Shown: positions 36,359 through 45,402 of the stretch, piece by piece
Numbering within the stretch: position 1 is the first letter of the stretch
How the letters are laid out: each line of letters starts with the position of its first letter
Assembly (NCBI RefSeq): GCF_025153525.1
Contig: NZ_JANZNR010000001.1
Coordinates: 248,001 to 312,000 of the forward strand
Reading direction: 5' to 3'
DNA: 64,000 bases
Source: Psychroserpens sp. SPM9
GTDB lineage: Bacteria; Bacteroidota; Bacteroidia; Flavobacteriales; Flavobacteriaceae
Notes under the pieces: generated by a model
The model's database searches: none
Told to the model about the DNA's origin: nothing
What the model saw: only the letters and a program-made list of their open reading frames with translations
Position numbers and translations under genes: made by a program

Positions 36359-37274
36359 GTTGTAAACAAATTTTCAGGTTTTTTATAGATTCGTTAAACG
36401 AGTTCATAGGCTGTATGTTCTGCTTCAGCACATCTGTAAAATACTTTAATTGTGATTCATAAGTGCGTTGGATAGAGTAATCTTTAGCTTCAAATAAAGT
36501 CTTTCCTAAATCACTTACAACCGTATTGTTGATCAAATCTACAGTTATAGTTTCCATATCCAGAACCAATTCAATCTCTCGTTTTGCTTTTCGTCTGTAA
36601 TAATTTAACACGATGTTTGCTGTAAAGGTATCGTATTCCAGAATGTAATTCGCATAGTCATAGGCATTGATATCTATAGAAGATGTGCTTCGCAACACCG
36701 ATGAACTTTTATTAGGAAAGCCAAACAACCATGTTGTATAGTCTATTTCATGAAACAAATCTAAATGAACTCCGCCTCCCATATCTGCATTGGCACTGTA
36801 AATAGACTTATAATCTTTATTAGCACGCCACTCTGGCAAGTAAGAGCCACAGTACACATTCACTTCATTAATACGTAATTGCTCTCTTTGTAATGTATCC
36901 CATAAAAAGGATAAGCAAGGATGGAACCTTAAGTTACAGGCAACATAAGTAATGAGGTTATTGTCTTTAATTATTTGAGTTAAAGTTTCTGAATTATCTA
37001 ACGTGTGAACTGCAGGTTTTTCAATAAACAACGGAATATGTTTTAAAGCCAAACGCTCTATAAACTCAAAATGTAAATGTGTTGGATTAGAAATTATGGC
37101 AAAATCAAAAGAAACATCTACAGCTTCTAAATCGAAAACATTAATAACGTTTTCAACTTTTGACGCATTGGCATCAGATCGTAATGCATAAATTGTAGCA
37201 TCCAAATTTAGATGCTCTAAAGCTTTAATATGCTTTTTTGCAATAGACCCTAAACCAACGATTAAGATATTCAT
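36351..37274 (-). CDS. Gfo/Idh/MocA-family oxidoreductase
   Basis: A 307-residue NAD(P)-dependent sugar oxidoreductase. The Rossmann loop ILIVGLGSIAKKHIKAL starts at residue 3. The conserved Glu-Lys-Pro is in IPLFIEKPAVH, and the active-site region has DMGGGVHLDLFHEIDYTTWLFG (conserved Asp-x3-His). It probably oxidises or reduces a nucleotide sugar or the nonulosonic acid precursor; the exact step is not clear from sequence. It overlaps neuA by 4 bp and the SDR by 8 bp, so it belongs to the nonulosonic acid block. Confidence 0.85.
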   Translation of the reverse strand: MNILIVGLGSIAKKHIKALEHLNLDATIYALRSDANASKVENVINVFDLEAVDVSFDFAIISNPTHLHFEFIERLALKHIPLFIEKPAVHTLDNSETLTQIIKDNNLITYVACNLRFHPCLSFLWDTLQREQLRINEVNVYCGSYLPEWRANKDYKSIYSANADMGGGVHLDLFHEIDYTTWLFGFPNKSSSVLRSTSSIDINAYDYANYILEYDTFTANIVLNYYRRKAKREIELVLDMETITVDLINNTVVSDLGKTLFEAKDYSIQRTYESQLKYFTDVLKQNIQPMNSFNESIKNLKICLQHD

Positions 37275-37993
37275 AATTCAAAATCTAATTTATCATTTTT
37301 AAGCAAGTATTCCATAAATAAGAAATCGACCGGATGATCTAAATCAAAACACATATGTTTCATCTCGTATATAAGTGCTTTATCTGTAAATACACTTTTG
37401 GTATTTAAGTCAAAAAAACGACGTCTATACCAATAAAACGAAGCATTTAAATCATAAACTTCAGGAGCTGCTTGTCGTGACATTACGGTTCCATTTGGAT
37501 TCGTTTTCACTAGACCATAGTAACCTTCACTGTTTTTTTCAACCATATTAAAATAGGGATTTCTCGCAGCTTTATTTACTGAAAACAAATTATAAGCTTC
37601 AGGATTATCCAGCATGATCTGTAAAGCATTTTGTAAATCTTCGATGGTTCTTAAAGGCGAAGTCACGTCCAAATCTAAGACGAAATCAAAACGTTTATTG
37701 GCTTTAGTTTCTTCGTACTTTACGATATCGGCTATGGTTTCTATTTTACCAACAGTATCGGTTGCCAATTCATCTGGTCTTGTATAATCTGAAAAGACAC
37801 CAAATGCTTCAGCCGTTTTTTTTATCGAAGCATCATCGGTAGAAATCGCGATTTTTGCATTGATTTTTTCTGAAAGTTTTTTGGCTTGCTCAATCGTGTA
37901 ACCAATAAGCGGTTTACCTGCTATAGGCTTTATATTTTTTCCGGGAATGCCTTTTGAACCTCCTCGTGCACAAATTGTAATTAAGGTTTCCAA
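37271..37993 (-). CDS. neuA: CMP-nonulosonic acid synthetase (NeuA/LegF-type cytidylyltransferase)
   Basis: A 240-residue nucleotidyltransferase that activates the nonulosonic acid with CTP. The nucleotide-binding opening ITICARGGSKGIPGKNIKPIAGKPLIGYTI is diagnostic. DDASI near 53, the metal Asp pair in FVLDLDVTSPLR, and NASFYWYRR follow the NeuA/KdsB-like pattern. In this context (LegC, PtmE-like and NeuC-type genes) the substrate is likely a legionaminic-type acid rather than Neu5Ac. It is one base from the PtmE-like gene. Confidence 0.92.
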   Translation of the reverse strand: METLITICARGGSKGIPGKNIKPIAGKPLIGYTIEQAKKLSEKINAKIAISTDDASIKKTAEAFGVFSDYTRPDELATDTVGKIETIADIVKYEETKANKRFDFVLDLDVTSPLRTIEDLQNALQIMLDNPEAYNLFSVNKAARNPYFNMVEKNSEGYYGLVKTNPNGTVMSRQAAPEVYDLNASFYWYRRRFFDLNTKSVFTDKALIYEMKHMCFDLDHPVDFLFMEYLLKNDKLDFEL

Positions 37994-37994
37994 A

Positions 37995-39041
37995 TTAAAA
38001 TTTTATAGTGTTAATATCCCTTTGCGCTTTTTCAAAATCTTCATGCTTACCAACATCAAGCCAGTAACCTACTAAGGGATAAGATACAACCTTTTTATTT
38101 TCTGAAATTAATTTCTCCATCAAATCTGTAGCGTTAAAATGGGTGTTTTTAGGGATATATTCTAATACCGAACGCTTCATAAGGTAAATTCCACCATTAG
38201 AATAATAGGTATAAGTTGGCTTTTCTTTGAAATCCATAACATGTCCGTTAGACGTTTCTAAAACAGCATAAGGAATGCTCACATTATACGGAATGGTCAC
38301 CACAGCAAAATCGGCTTCCTTACTTAAAAAATCCAGATAGAAATCTTCATAATCTAAATTGGTTAACACATCAGAATTAGACACCAGCACATGCTCATGT
38401 TCAAAATTATCAATTTTGGATACCGAACCAATCGTTCCCATAGGTTCATCTTCCCATACATAGTGAATGGACCTATTTTTATGAGTGCCGTCACCAAAAT
38501 AATCCACAATTTGATCTCCTAAATATTTTACTGAAAACCAAAAATCATCAATCCCATACAGGGCTAAGCGATCTACATTATGTTCCATTATAGACTTGTC
38601 ACCAACTTTTAATAAGGGTTTAGGCGTTGTATCTGTTAACGGTCTTAAGCGCTGACCTCTACCTCCTGCCATAATGATGGCATCGATAGGCAAATAGGAT
38701 CGCATAAATCTGAAATTGACAATATTAACCACTTTATCCTGAGCATCAATCACAGGTATGATTCTGAAATTTTCATTTCTATAGGCAATAATTTGATGTA
38801 CATCTCTGGCGCCTTTCCGAATAAATTTAGGATGATCCTGAATAATTTTACTTACAGGTTCTTCGATAGTGACTCCTTTTAACAAACCACGTCTCACATC
38901 ACCATCGGTAAGCGAGCCTTTTAAGCGACCTTCTTCATCAATCACAAACACAATGGCATCTCTGGCCAAAACATCTAGCCGTTGTAAAGCGTCTCGAATA
39001 GACGTTCCGGTTGTTAATAAATGATCTCTAAAATTAACCAT
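37995..39041 (-). CDS. ptmE: CBS-domain sugar-1-phosphate nucleotidyltransferase (PtmE-like)
   Basis: A 348-residue fusion protein. The N-terminal half (about 8-115) is a pair of CBS domains (SIRDALQRLD, FVIDEEGRLKGSLTDGDVRRGLL, RIIPVIDAQDKVVNIV). From residue 122 it is a nucleotidyltransferase (AIIMAGGRGQRLRPLTDTTPKPLLKVGDKSIMEH, then SNSDVL with the metal Asp, and VGYWLDVGKHEDF). In Campylobacter jejuni, PtmE has this architecture and makes GDP-glucosamine/GDP-GlcNAc for the legionaminic acid pathway. The same architecture and neighbours suggest a GDP-linked route here. It overlaps neuC by 8 bp. Confidence 0.85.
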   Translation of the reverse strand: MVNFRDHLLTTGTSIRDALQRLDVLARDAIVFVIDEEGRLKGSLTDGDVRRGLLKGVTIEEPVSKIIQDHPKFIRKGARDVHQIIAYRNENFRIIPVIDAQDKVVNIVNFRFMRSYLPIDAIIMAGGRGQRLRPLTDTTPKPLLKVGDKSIMEHNVDRLALYGIDDFWFSVKYLGDQIVDYFGDGTHKNRSIHYVWEDEPMGTIGSVSKIDNFEHEHVLVSNSDVLTNLDYEDFYLDFLSKEADFAVVTIPYNVSIPYAVLETSNGHVMDFKEKPTYTYYSNGGIYLMKRSVLEYIPKNTHFNATDLMEKLISENKKVVSYPLVGYWLDVGKHEDFEKAQRDINTIKF

Positions 39042-40137
39042 GTTGTTTAATTGTATTTATAATTGCTTCAGCTGTTGCTGCTTTATAATATATATTGCCA
39101 TCGACAAAATTAGGCATCTTTAAAACTTCTTGTGTTTTTTCAACAATCTTTTTTGAATCAAATGCCACATCAAACACATTTGAGCCTTGAGCTCTTCCTT
39201 GTTGTCTAGATCCTACATTAATCACATACTTACCAAATGAAGCGGCTTCAATAATACCACTAGATGTGTTTCCAATTAAAACTTCAGCATAATGCATGGC
39301 TGTAAAATAATTAGCCTTTCCAAAATTTTCAATCAGTGTCACTTTCTCTGGAACCTCTGAGTGTAGTTGCTCTAATTGCTCACGATAAACACTTCCAAGC
39401 GTATCAGCATTAGGCATTGTGACAATAATATGAATCGTGTTTGAAAGTTCGGCTAAAGCCGATTTCATATGCAATGCATAAGTTTTATTTGAATGGACTG
39501 CCACCGTTTCCGGATGAAATGTAACAAGTGCATAAGGTGCATCTTTAAGCTGAAAGGTTTTCAAAAACTTAGACTTTTCAATAGGCTCAAAGTTGTTGAT
39601 ATTATCCAAACTCAAGGCACCTACATTGTATATGTTTTCTGAAGTTCCCGTTAGCGCTGCTACTTTTTTCTTATAATCGGCTGTAGAAACAAAGTGCAGT
39701 TGTGATGCCAGCGTTATTTGATGGCGATAAATATTATCAATAGCTCCCAATGTGGTTTCGCCACCATGAATATGTGCTAATTTGACGCCAAACGGAATGC
39801 TCGCTTGAACCGCAGCACTCATTTCAAAGCGATCGCCAAGACAAAACACCAAATCGAAACTATGGTTTTGCCAAAAATCAGCAAATTTTAAAACCGTATT
39901 GCCATATGATTTAGTAATCCCTTTTGTACTATCATCTGCTTCTAAGGATTCAATGCTATGAATCACCTCAAAAGCATCATTTTCAATAGCTGTTAAGGTG
40001 TAACCATGAGTTTTAGACAAATGAGTTCCGAAGGCAATAATTTCTAATTGAAAAAAATCGTCTGTTTTCAGTTGCTGAAGTAATGGTAAGTAAATCCCAT
40101 AATCGGCTCTCGAACTTGTTAACACGCCTATTTTCAT
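39034..40137 (-). CDS. neuC: Hydrolysing nucleotide-sugar 2-epimerase (NeuC/LegG-type)
   Basis: A 367-residue GT-B-fold epimerase releasing the free 2-epimerised sugar from its nucleotide. The ATG at 40137 (Met-Lys-Ile-Gly-Val-Leu-Thr) gives the usual start and an ATGA overlap with neuB. Signatures: LTSSRADYGIYLPLL, CLGDRFEMSAAVQASIPFGVKLAHIHGGETTLGAIDNIYRH, TFHPET, and IGNTSSGIIEAASFGKYVINVGSRQQGR. In the legionaminic pathway this step gives the 2,4-diacetamido-mannose-type substrate for the synthase; in a sialic acid pathway it would give ManNAc. The neighbours favour the former. Confidence 0.92.
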   Translation of the reverse strand: MKIGVLTSSRADYGIYLPLLQQLKTDDFFQLEIIAFGTHLSKTHGYTLTAIENDAFEVIHSIESLEADDSTKGITKSYGNTVLKFADFWQNHSFDLVFCLGDRFEMSAAVQASIPFGVKLAHIHGGETTLGAIDNIYRHQITLASQLHFVSTADYKKKVAALTGTSENIYNVGALSLDNINNFEPIEKSKFLKTFQLKDAPYALVTFHPETVAVHSNKTYALHMKSALAELSNTIHIIVTMPNADTLGSVYREQLEQLHSEVPEKVTLIENFGKANYFTAMHYAEVLIGNTSSGIIEAASFGKYVINVGSRQQGRAQGSNVFDVAFDSKKIVEKTQEVLKMPNFVDGNIYYKAATAEAIINTIKQHG

Positions 40138-41156
40138 GATAAATCTTCCCAAGTTAGTAAATCATGCTTTTTTAAATCTCTGGTTGTGGTTTTACCTAAA
40201 ACCGTATTCCACTGCATAGGAGAAATCCCATGTCCTGGACGTAGCGGAATTAAATCTGCTTCAGAAATCACTGTCCCAGCTTTTAAGTCTTTAGATAAAT
40301 GAATACTTTTTCGGGCAATAGAAATATTCTTTTGCTCACTGGTTGAAGGTGCTTTAATCCCATCACCAGAAATAGCAGCCTCTATATTTCTAATAGCAAG
40401 AACCATGTCCTTTAAAGCGTCTGGCTCTAAGGAAGCTTTGTGATCTGGACCAGGTAGTGTATTATCCAATGTAAAATGCTTTTCAATCACACAAGCTCCT
40501 AAGGCAACTGCCGCAATTGGGACTTCAATGCCTAAAGTGTGATCGGAATATCCAATATTGACCTCAAACTGCTTTTTTATGCTGTTCATGGCATGTAAGT
40601 TCACATCGGTCATTGGCGTTGGATATTCGGTATTACAATGCAGTATAGTGAGCTGTTCTTTTTTTGTTCCGAAATTTGAAAGGACCTCAATAGCCGCTTC
40701 TATATCGTTCATACTTGCCATTCCTGTCGACAAAATCACAGGTTTTTGGGTTTGAGCAATAGCTCGTAAATACGGAAAATTAGTAATCTCTCCACTTGGC
40801 ACTTTAAAAAGCTGCAATCCTAAATTATTCAAATAAGTCACGCCTTCAACATCAAAGGCACTGGACAAAAACTTGACGTTTTTGAGTTTACAATACGCCA
40901 TTAATTCGTCGTGATCACTTTCGCTTAACTCCAGTGTTTTTAGCATTTCATATTGCGATTGCTCATGATCTCCAGTATTTTTAGACTGATAATCGGCTTT
41001 TTGTGCTGACCGACTTACAATGGTGTCGGCTTTAAAGGTTTGAAACTTCACATAATCAACCTCAGCATAAGCTGCTGCATCAATTAGTTGTTTTGCTGTA
41101 TTTAAATCGCCATTGTGATTGACGCCTGCTTCAGCAATTATAATAACTCTATCCAT
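40134..41156 (-). CDS. neuB: Nonulosonic acid synthase (NeuB/LegI-type)
   Basis: A 340-residue enzyme condensing phosphoenolpyruvate with an N-acetylmannosamine-type sugar. The N-terminal TIM barrel opens IIIAEAGVNHNGDLNTAKQLIDAAA, with VDYVKFQTFKADTIVS, PSGEITNFPYLRAIA, ILSTGMASM, LHCNTEYP, GYSDHTLGIEVPIAAVALGACVIEKHFTLD and the GPDHKASLEP metal loop. The C-terminus is a complete SAF/antifreeze-like domain (from about 278). It lies one base after the acetyltransferase gene. Sequence alone does not separate Leg, Neu5Ac and 8-epi-Leg synthases; the context points to a Leg-type product. Confidence 0.94.
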   Translation of the reverse strand: MDRVIIIAEAGVNHNGDLNTAKQLIDAAAYAEVDYVKFQTFKADTIVSRSAQKADYQSKNTGDHEQSQYEMLKTLELSESDHDELMAYCKLKNVKFLSSAFDVEGVTYLNNLGLQLFKVPSGEITNFPYLRAIAQTQKPVILSTGMASMNDIEAAIEVLSNFGTKKEQLTILHCNTEYPTPMTDVNLHAMNSIKKQFEVNIGYSDHTLGIEVPIAAVALGACVIEKHFTLDNTLPGPDHKASLEPDALKDMVLAIRNIEAAISGDGIKAPSTSEQKNISIARKSIHLSKDLKAGTVISEADLIPLRPGHGISPMQWNTVLGKTTTRDLKKHDLLTWEDLS

Positions 41157-41157
41157 A

Positions 41158-41781
41158 TTATATAGCTCTACCTGGATTTCCTACAATTTTTGAACCCTCA
41201 GAAACATCGTTTAACACGACAGCTCCCGCTCCAATAATAACATTTTGCCCTATGGTTACATTTTCTTTTATCACTGCATTTGCGCCAATAAACGACTGCG
41301 ACCCTACACTTACATTACCGAGCAACACAGCACCTGGAGCGATGTGCACGCCATTTGAAATACGACATTCATGCTCCACAATACACCCTGTGTTTAAAAT
41401 GCAATAATCATCAATAGCAGCCAAGGCATTTACTACTACATTTTTAGCAATAAAGTTCCCTTGTCCTAAGCTTATCACTTCGGAAATATTAGCACTTGGA
41501 TCTATCGCATTTAATAGTGTTTTATTCTTACTAAGAATTAATTGTGCTACTTTTTTTCGGATGGTATTGTCTCCTATTCCTAAAATATAATCATAGGGTT
41601 GGTCCCACTCTGAAAAGGATGCATCACTCTCAAATCCGAGATATGTCAACCCAAAAGGATTCGTTGTCATTGGTTCTTTTTCAGTATAAAACTGAAGATT
41701 CATCAGACCAGCCTTAGCTGTTTCAGCAACAACAAAACCATGACCTGAATATCCTACTAAAACAATTTTATTACTTGACAC
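41158..41781 (-). CDS. NeuD/PglD-family sugar N-acetyltransferase
   Basis: A 207-residue protein with an N-terminal Rossmann-like PglD domain (VLVGYSGHGFVVAETAK, then LGIGDN) and a C-terminal left-handed beta-helix. The catalytic His lies in CIVEHECRISNGVHIAPGAVLLGNV, and GSQSFIGANAVIKENVTIGQNVIIGAGAVV and the closing IVGNPGRAI complete the fold. In a Leg pathway this protein acetylates the 4-amino sugar produced by LegC. It overlaps legC by 11 bp and precedes neuB by one base. Confidence 0.9.
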   Translation of the reverse strand: MSSNKIVLVGYSGHGFVVAETAKAGLMNLQFYTEKEPMTTNPFGLTYLGFESDASFSEWDQPYDYILGIGDNTIRKKVAQLILSKNKTLLNAIDPSANISEVISLGQGNFIAKNVVVNALAAIDDYCILNTGCIVEHECRISNGVHIAPGAVLLGNVSVGSQSFIGANAVIKENVTIGQNVIIGAGAVVLNDVSEGSKIVGNPGRAI

Positions 41782-42913
41782 TACTTGGAATATTTACAAT
41801 TCGTTCCTCTAAAAATATAGCATTTTTTTGACTATCCCTTTGAAAGTCCTTATACATTGGCAATCTAAACATCAATTGCCAAATAGGTCTGGTCATGACA
41901 TTTTCACTGTTTGTGTATTTTAAAAAAGCTTCTCTTTCTTGTTTATTTTCAAGTTCAACACACATGAGCCAATAGTTGGCTTTTGTGTCTGGCAACTCGG
42001 TTCTAAACTTGATACCTTGAGTTTTAAAAAAGTCAGCATAGGCTTGAGCGATGCTTCGCTTTTCAGCTAAAAAAGCATCCAGCTGTTCTAATTGCGCACA
42101 AGCTAAGGCTGCATTCACATTAGGCATTCTAAAATTATAGCCCAATTCATCATGAAAATACTCATAAGGATGTGGTTGCTTTGCGGTTGTAGTAAGATAC
42201 TTTCCGCGTTCGGCAAGAGCAACAGCATTACTCACAATAGCGCCTCCACCTCCAGAAGTGACAATCTTGTTGCCATTAAATGAAAACACACCTAAGGTTC
42301 CAAAACTTCCTGTGGGTTTACCTTTGTAAGTACTTCCCAGAGATTCGGCGGCATCTTCAACGATAGGAACATGCCATGTATTACAAACTGAAATCAACTC
42401 GTCTAAATGCACTGGGAAACCGAAAGTATGCATAGGCAAACACGCACTGATTTTTCGGCCTGTTTTTTTATTGTAACAGCCATCAGCTCTTAATTCGCCA
42501 TTTTCTTCTAAAAAAGCAGCGACAGCCTTTGGCGATAATCCCATCGTATCTAAATCGACATCTAAAAATACAGGATGTGCCTGATTATAAATAATGGCAT
42601 TTGCAGTAGCGACAAATGTGAGCGCTTGGGTGAGCACCTCATCACCTGGCTTCACGCCTGCTAAGCGAAGTGCGACTTGTATTCCGGCAGTTCCATTAAC
42701 AACAGCAACCGCTTTTTTTGTTTTTGAAATTTGCGCCATCTGTTCTTCAAACTGGTCTACAAATTTCCCGACACTAGATACAAAAGTTGTATCAATACAC
42801 TGTGCTAGATAGTCTTTTTCTTTGCCTCGGAATTTAGGCACGTGAAGCGGAATAAAATCACGCGTTCCATATAATGATTTAATATATTCTGTGACGGTGT
42901 TATAGTTTCCCAT
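41771..42913 (-). CDS. legC: LegC-family PLP-dependent aminotransferase
   Basis: A 380-residue DegT/DnrJ/EryC1-type sugar aminotransferase. It opens with the LegC-typical YIKSLYGTRDFIPLHVPKFRGKEKDYLAQCIDTTFVSSVGKFVDQFE. The PLP site is complete: VVNGTAGIQVALRLAG, EDAAESLGS at 186-194, and Lys216 in FSFNGNKIVTSGGGGAIV as the Schiff-base lysine. It aminates C4 of the 4-keto-6-deoxy nucleotide sugar made by the dehydratase. Start and upstream stop overlap as TAATG. Confidence 0.93.
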   Translation of the reverse strand: MGNYNTVTEYIKSLYGTRDFIPLHVPKFRGKEKDYLAQCIDTTFVSSVGKFVDQFEEQMAQISKTKKAVAVVNGTAGIQVALRLAGVKPGDEVLTQALTFVATANAIIYNQAHPVFLDVDLDTMGLSPKAVAAFLEENGELRADGCYNKKTGRKISACLPMHTFGFPVHLDELISVCNTWHVPIVEDAAESLGSTYKGKPTGSFGTLGVFSFNGNKIVTSGGGGAIVSNAVALAERGKYLTTTAKQPHPYEYFHDELGYNFRMPNVNAALACAQLEQLDAFLAEKRSIAQAYADFFKTQGIKFRTELPDTKANYWLMCVELENKQEREAFLKYTNSENVMTRPIWQLMFRLPMYKDFQRDSQKNAIFLEERIVNIPSSVK

Positions 42914-44103
42914 TACATTTTTGAATCTAGATATTTACCAGTTTCTTTATGACCAAAATCGGGTATCATATGATGGAATAAAGCAACTAAATCCTGCTTT
43001 TTCCATGATTTCTGAGATTTGAGTTGTTGGATCGTTTCCGAAAAATGATTCAGTTTATCATTGTCGTAGTTAGGCTCATTTTTAATAATGCCTATGCCGC
43101 TAAATCGATTCATATCTAAAACTTCAGCATCTGTAAAAAATTCTTCATAATCCTTCTCTCCTGTGGTATCACTTTTAGTAAATAAACACGGCCATTTTTT
43201 ATTAGCAATATGGGTTTCAATATCGGCTCTTGCTTCATCCTCACTCTCGCACAAATACGGTTCGTATCCTAAGTTTTTTAAATATTTCACTGCAATATCA
43301 GCAAAGGAAATTAAGTGTAAAGACTCTTCAAGTTTCGGAAAAAATATATCTCTATTATCTCCTAACAAACAAGACGACAAACACAATTCGCCAGCTTCCT
43401 GAGGCACTACAAAATAACGTTTGATATCATTTGGCGCAACAATAGGTTGCTTTTTTTGAATACGCTGGTTAAAGCCATGTAATAAAGAGCCGTCAGAAAA
43501 AGCCACATTAGCAAAACGCGCTGTAGATATCTTAATGTCTTTACTTCTACGCATTAAAAACATTTCCATAATGCGCTTAGAAGCACCCATCATATTCACA
43601 GGATTAGCCGCTTTATCGGTAGAGACACAAAAATATTTTTTAGCCTTATTATCGATAGACTGCTGAATGGTTTTATCGGTATTAAAGATATTTACATTAA
43701 TCATTCGCATTAATGTGTAAGGATCTTTTTCGCTTCTTACATGTTTTAAAGCTGATAAATTTAAGATGTAATCATATTGACCATCAGCTTCAATAAAAGC
43801 ATCGTATTCTATGGAGCCAATATCTAAAGCAAAGGTTTTAAAATCACCTTTGATGTATCCAAATGAGCTTCGGATATCTCTAACCAATTCGACTAAATTA
43901 TTCTCACTAATATCAACAACGTGTAACTTTTGAGGATCTCTTTTAAATATTTCTTTAGTAACTGCCTGCCCTATGGAGCCTGCGCCTCCTAAAACTAAAA
44001 ATTTTGACGTAGATACTTTAGTATATAATTCTTTTTGATTAAACTGAATATCTTTGGTAAACAACATATTTTCTCTACCAATAAGTCCTAATGGTACACT
44101 CAT
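42913..44103 (-). CDS. Nucleotide-HexNAc 4,6-dehydratase (PglF/FlaA1 family; LegB role)
   Basis: A 396-residue NAD-dependent dehydratase of the polysaccharide-synthase-2 family. The Rossmann loop LVLGGAGSIGQAV is at 37-49, with NLSALKHVRSEKDPYTLMRMINVNIFNT and the active site VSTDKAANPVNMMGASKRIMEMF. At the position of the SDR tyrosine there is Met172, eight residues after Lys164. From published work as I recall it, Met here marks PglF-type enzymes that keep C5 configuration, while FlaA1-type inverting enzymes have Tyr. This fits a legionaminic rather than pseudaminic product. The start is uncertain: Met13 is an alternative. Confidence 0.88.
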   Translation of the reverse strand: MSVPLGLIGRENMLFTKDIQFNQKELYTKVSTSKFLVLGGAGSIGQAVTKEIFKRDPQKLHVVDISENNLVELVRDIRSSFGYIKGDFKTFALDIGSIEYDAFIEADGQYDYILNLSALKHVRSEKDPYTLMRMINVNIFNTDKTIQQSIDNKAKKYFCVSTDKAANPVNMMGASKRIMEMFLMRRSKDIKISTARFANVAFSDGSLLHGFNQRIQKKQPIVAPNDIKRYFVVPQEAGELCLSSCLLGDNRDIFFPKLEESLHLISFADIAVKYLKNLGYEPYLCESEDEARADIETHIANKKWPCLFTKSDTTGEKDYEEFFTDAEVLDMNRFSGIGIIKNEPNYDNDKLNHFSETIQQLKSQKSWKKQDLVALFHHMIPDFGHKETGKYLDSKM

Positions 44104-44246
44104 AAATTATTACAATTGTTTTAGAAATTTTTAGCTCGCTTTTTTACTTGTAATTAATTGGGTACAATGATACGACAATTTGCCAAGGCTTAAAAGGTTA
44201 AAGCTATTCTTTCTCTTGTTTGAAGAGGTTAACTTACGGCTTAAAA

Positions 44247-45350
44247 TTAAGCATCCAGATATTTTGAAATCACTTCTAAAACACGCTGTGTCGCTTTACC
44301 ATCCCATAATTGAGGAATTTGGCCTTGCTTGTACTGTCCTGAAATTATCTGTTGAACACTCTCTAAAATTTTATCCTGATCAAAATTCAATAAGGTATTA
44401 GATCCCAGGTCTATAGTACTCGGTCTTTCGGTGTTTGGACGAAGTGTTAAACATGGAATTTGCTTATAGGTCGTTTCTTCCTGAATGCCACCACTATCGG
44501 TTAACACCATAGCACTATTATGAATTAAATTCTGAAAACTAAAATAATCCATTGGTGCAGCTATCGTTAAATGATCTACAGCTTTAAAAGCATCTTCTAA
44601 ACCATAAGACTGTATATTTTTCAACGTTCTGGGATGCATCGGAAACAGAACATGTTTCTCTGAAGGCAAATTTTGAATAAGTGCTAAAAGCCCTTCCAAG
44701 CCTTTTTTATTATCAACAGTCGCTGGCCTGTGAATGGTCATTAAAATATAGTCACCTTTTTTCAAATTATAGGTCGATAACAGTTCCTGATTTTCAATAT
44801 CATTTTCAAAAGCACATAAGGTATCGATCATGGTATTTCCAACGAAATAAATCTGATTTTTCGATTTGCCTTCATTGATAAGATTATCTATTCCACTTTG
44901 TTCGGTCACAAAATAAAAATCGGTAATCTCGTCTACTAAAATCCGGTTAATTTCTTCAGGCATGGAGCGATCAAAACTGCGTAGTCCGCTTTCTAGATGC
45001 CCTAACTTCACACCCAATTTATAGGTTGTTAATGCTGCCGCTAAGGTAGAGTTGACATCACCAGGCACCAACACCATATCGGGTTGATAAGTGTTTATGA
45101 TATTTTCGAGTTTGACCATGATCTCACCCACTTGCGAATTGGCAGATGCAGGTTTTATATTGAGAAAAAAATCAGGCCAAATACCTAACTGATGAAAAAA
45201 AACATCTGCCATTGAGGCATCAAAATGCTGACCAGTATGCACAATTTTAATATCGAATTGATTCGGAAATTGCTTAGCAGCAACCGACTTAAATTGAGTG
45301 ATTTTAATATAATTTGGTCGCGTTCCAACAACAATTAATAGTTTCTTCAT
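44247..45350 (-). CDS. wecB: UDP-N-acetylglucosamine 2-epimerase, non-hydrolysing
   Basis: A 367-residue GT-B-fold epimerase giving UDP-ManNAc. Diagnostic segments are VVGTRPNYIKITQF at the N-terminus, VHTGQHFD, VPGDVNSTLAAALTTYKLGVKLGHLESGLRSFDRSMPEEINRILVDEI, MTIHRPATVD, and LTDSGGIQEETTYKQIPCLTLRPNTERPSTIDLGSN. It is the promoter-proximal gene of the polysaccharide locus and is separated from the dehydratase gene by 143 bp. It may supply a ManNAc-type sugar to the repeat unit, independent of the NeuC-type enzyme. Confidence 0.93.
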   Translation of the reverse strand: MKKLLIVVGTRPNYIKITQFKSVAAKQFPNQFDIKIVHTGQHFDASMADVFFHQLGIWPDFFLNIKPASANSQVGEIMVKLENIINTYQPDMVLVPGDVNSTLAAALTTYKLGVKLGHLESGLRSFDRSMPEEINRILVDEITDFYFVTEQSGIDNLINEGKSKNQIYFVGNTMIDTLCAFENDIENQELLSTYNLKKGDYILMTIHRPATVDNKKGLEGLLALIQNLPSEKHVLFPMHPRTLKNIQSYGLEDAFKAVDHLTIAAPMDYFSFQNLIHNSAMVLTDSGGIQEETTYKQIPCLTLRPNTERPSTIDLGSNTLLNFDQDKILESVQQIISGQYKQGQIPQLWDGKATQRVLEVISKYLDA

Positions 45351-45374
45351 CTGTAAATGGATCTAAATCTGCAA

Positions 45375-45402
45375 CAAAGATATTTTAATATTTGGAATCA
45401 AC
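45375..45402 (-). promoter_or_regulatory. Promoter for wecB and the polysaccharide operon
   Basis: On the minus strand a TTG (-33) and a perfect TATCTTTG (-7, positions 45382-45375) are about 19 bp apart; the wecB ATG begins 25 bp downstream. It is the only strong promoter pattern noticed ahead of the 23-kb gene run. Confidence 0.7.

Noticed and set aside
40134-41156. Classical Neu5Ac (sialic acid) pathway
   Set aside because: A Neu5Ac pathway needs only NeuB, NeuC and NeuA; the 4,6-dehydratase, LegC aminotransferase and PtmE-like genes point to a 6-deoxy diamino acid.
44180-44401. Plus-strand frame at the end of wecB
   Set aside because: More than half overlaps the C-terminus of wecB; no start context or domain supports it.
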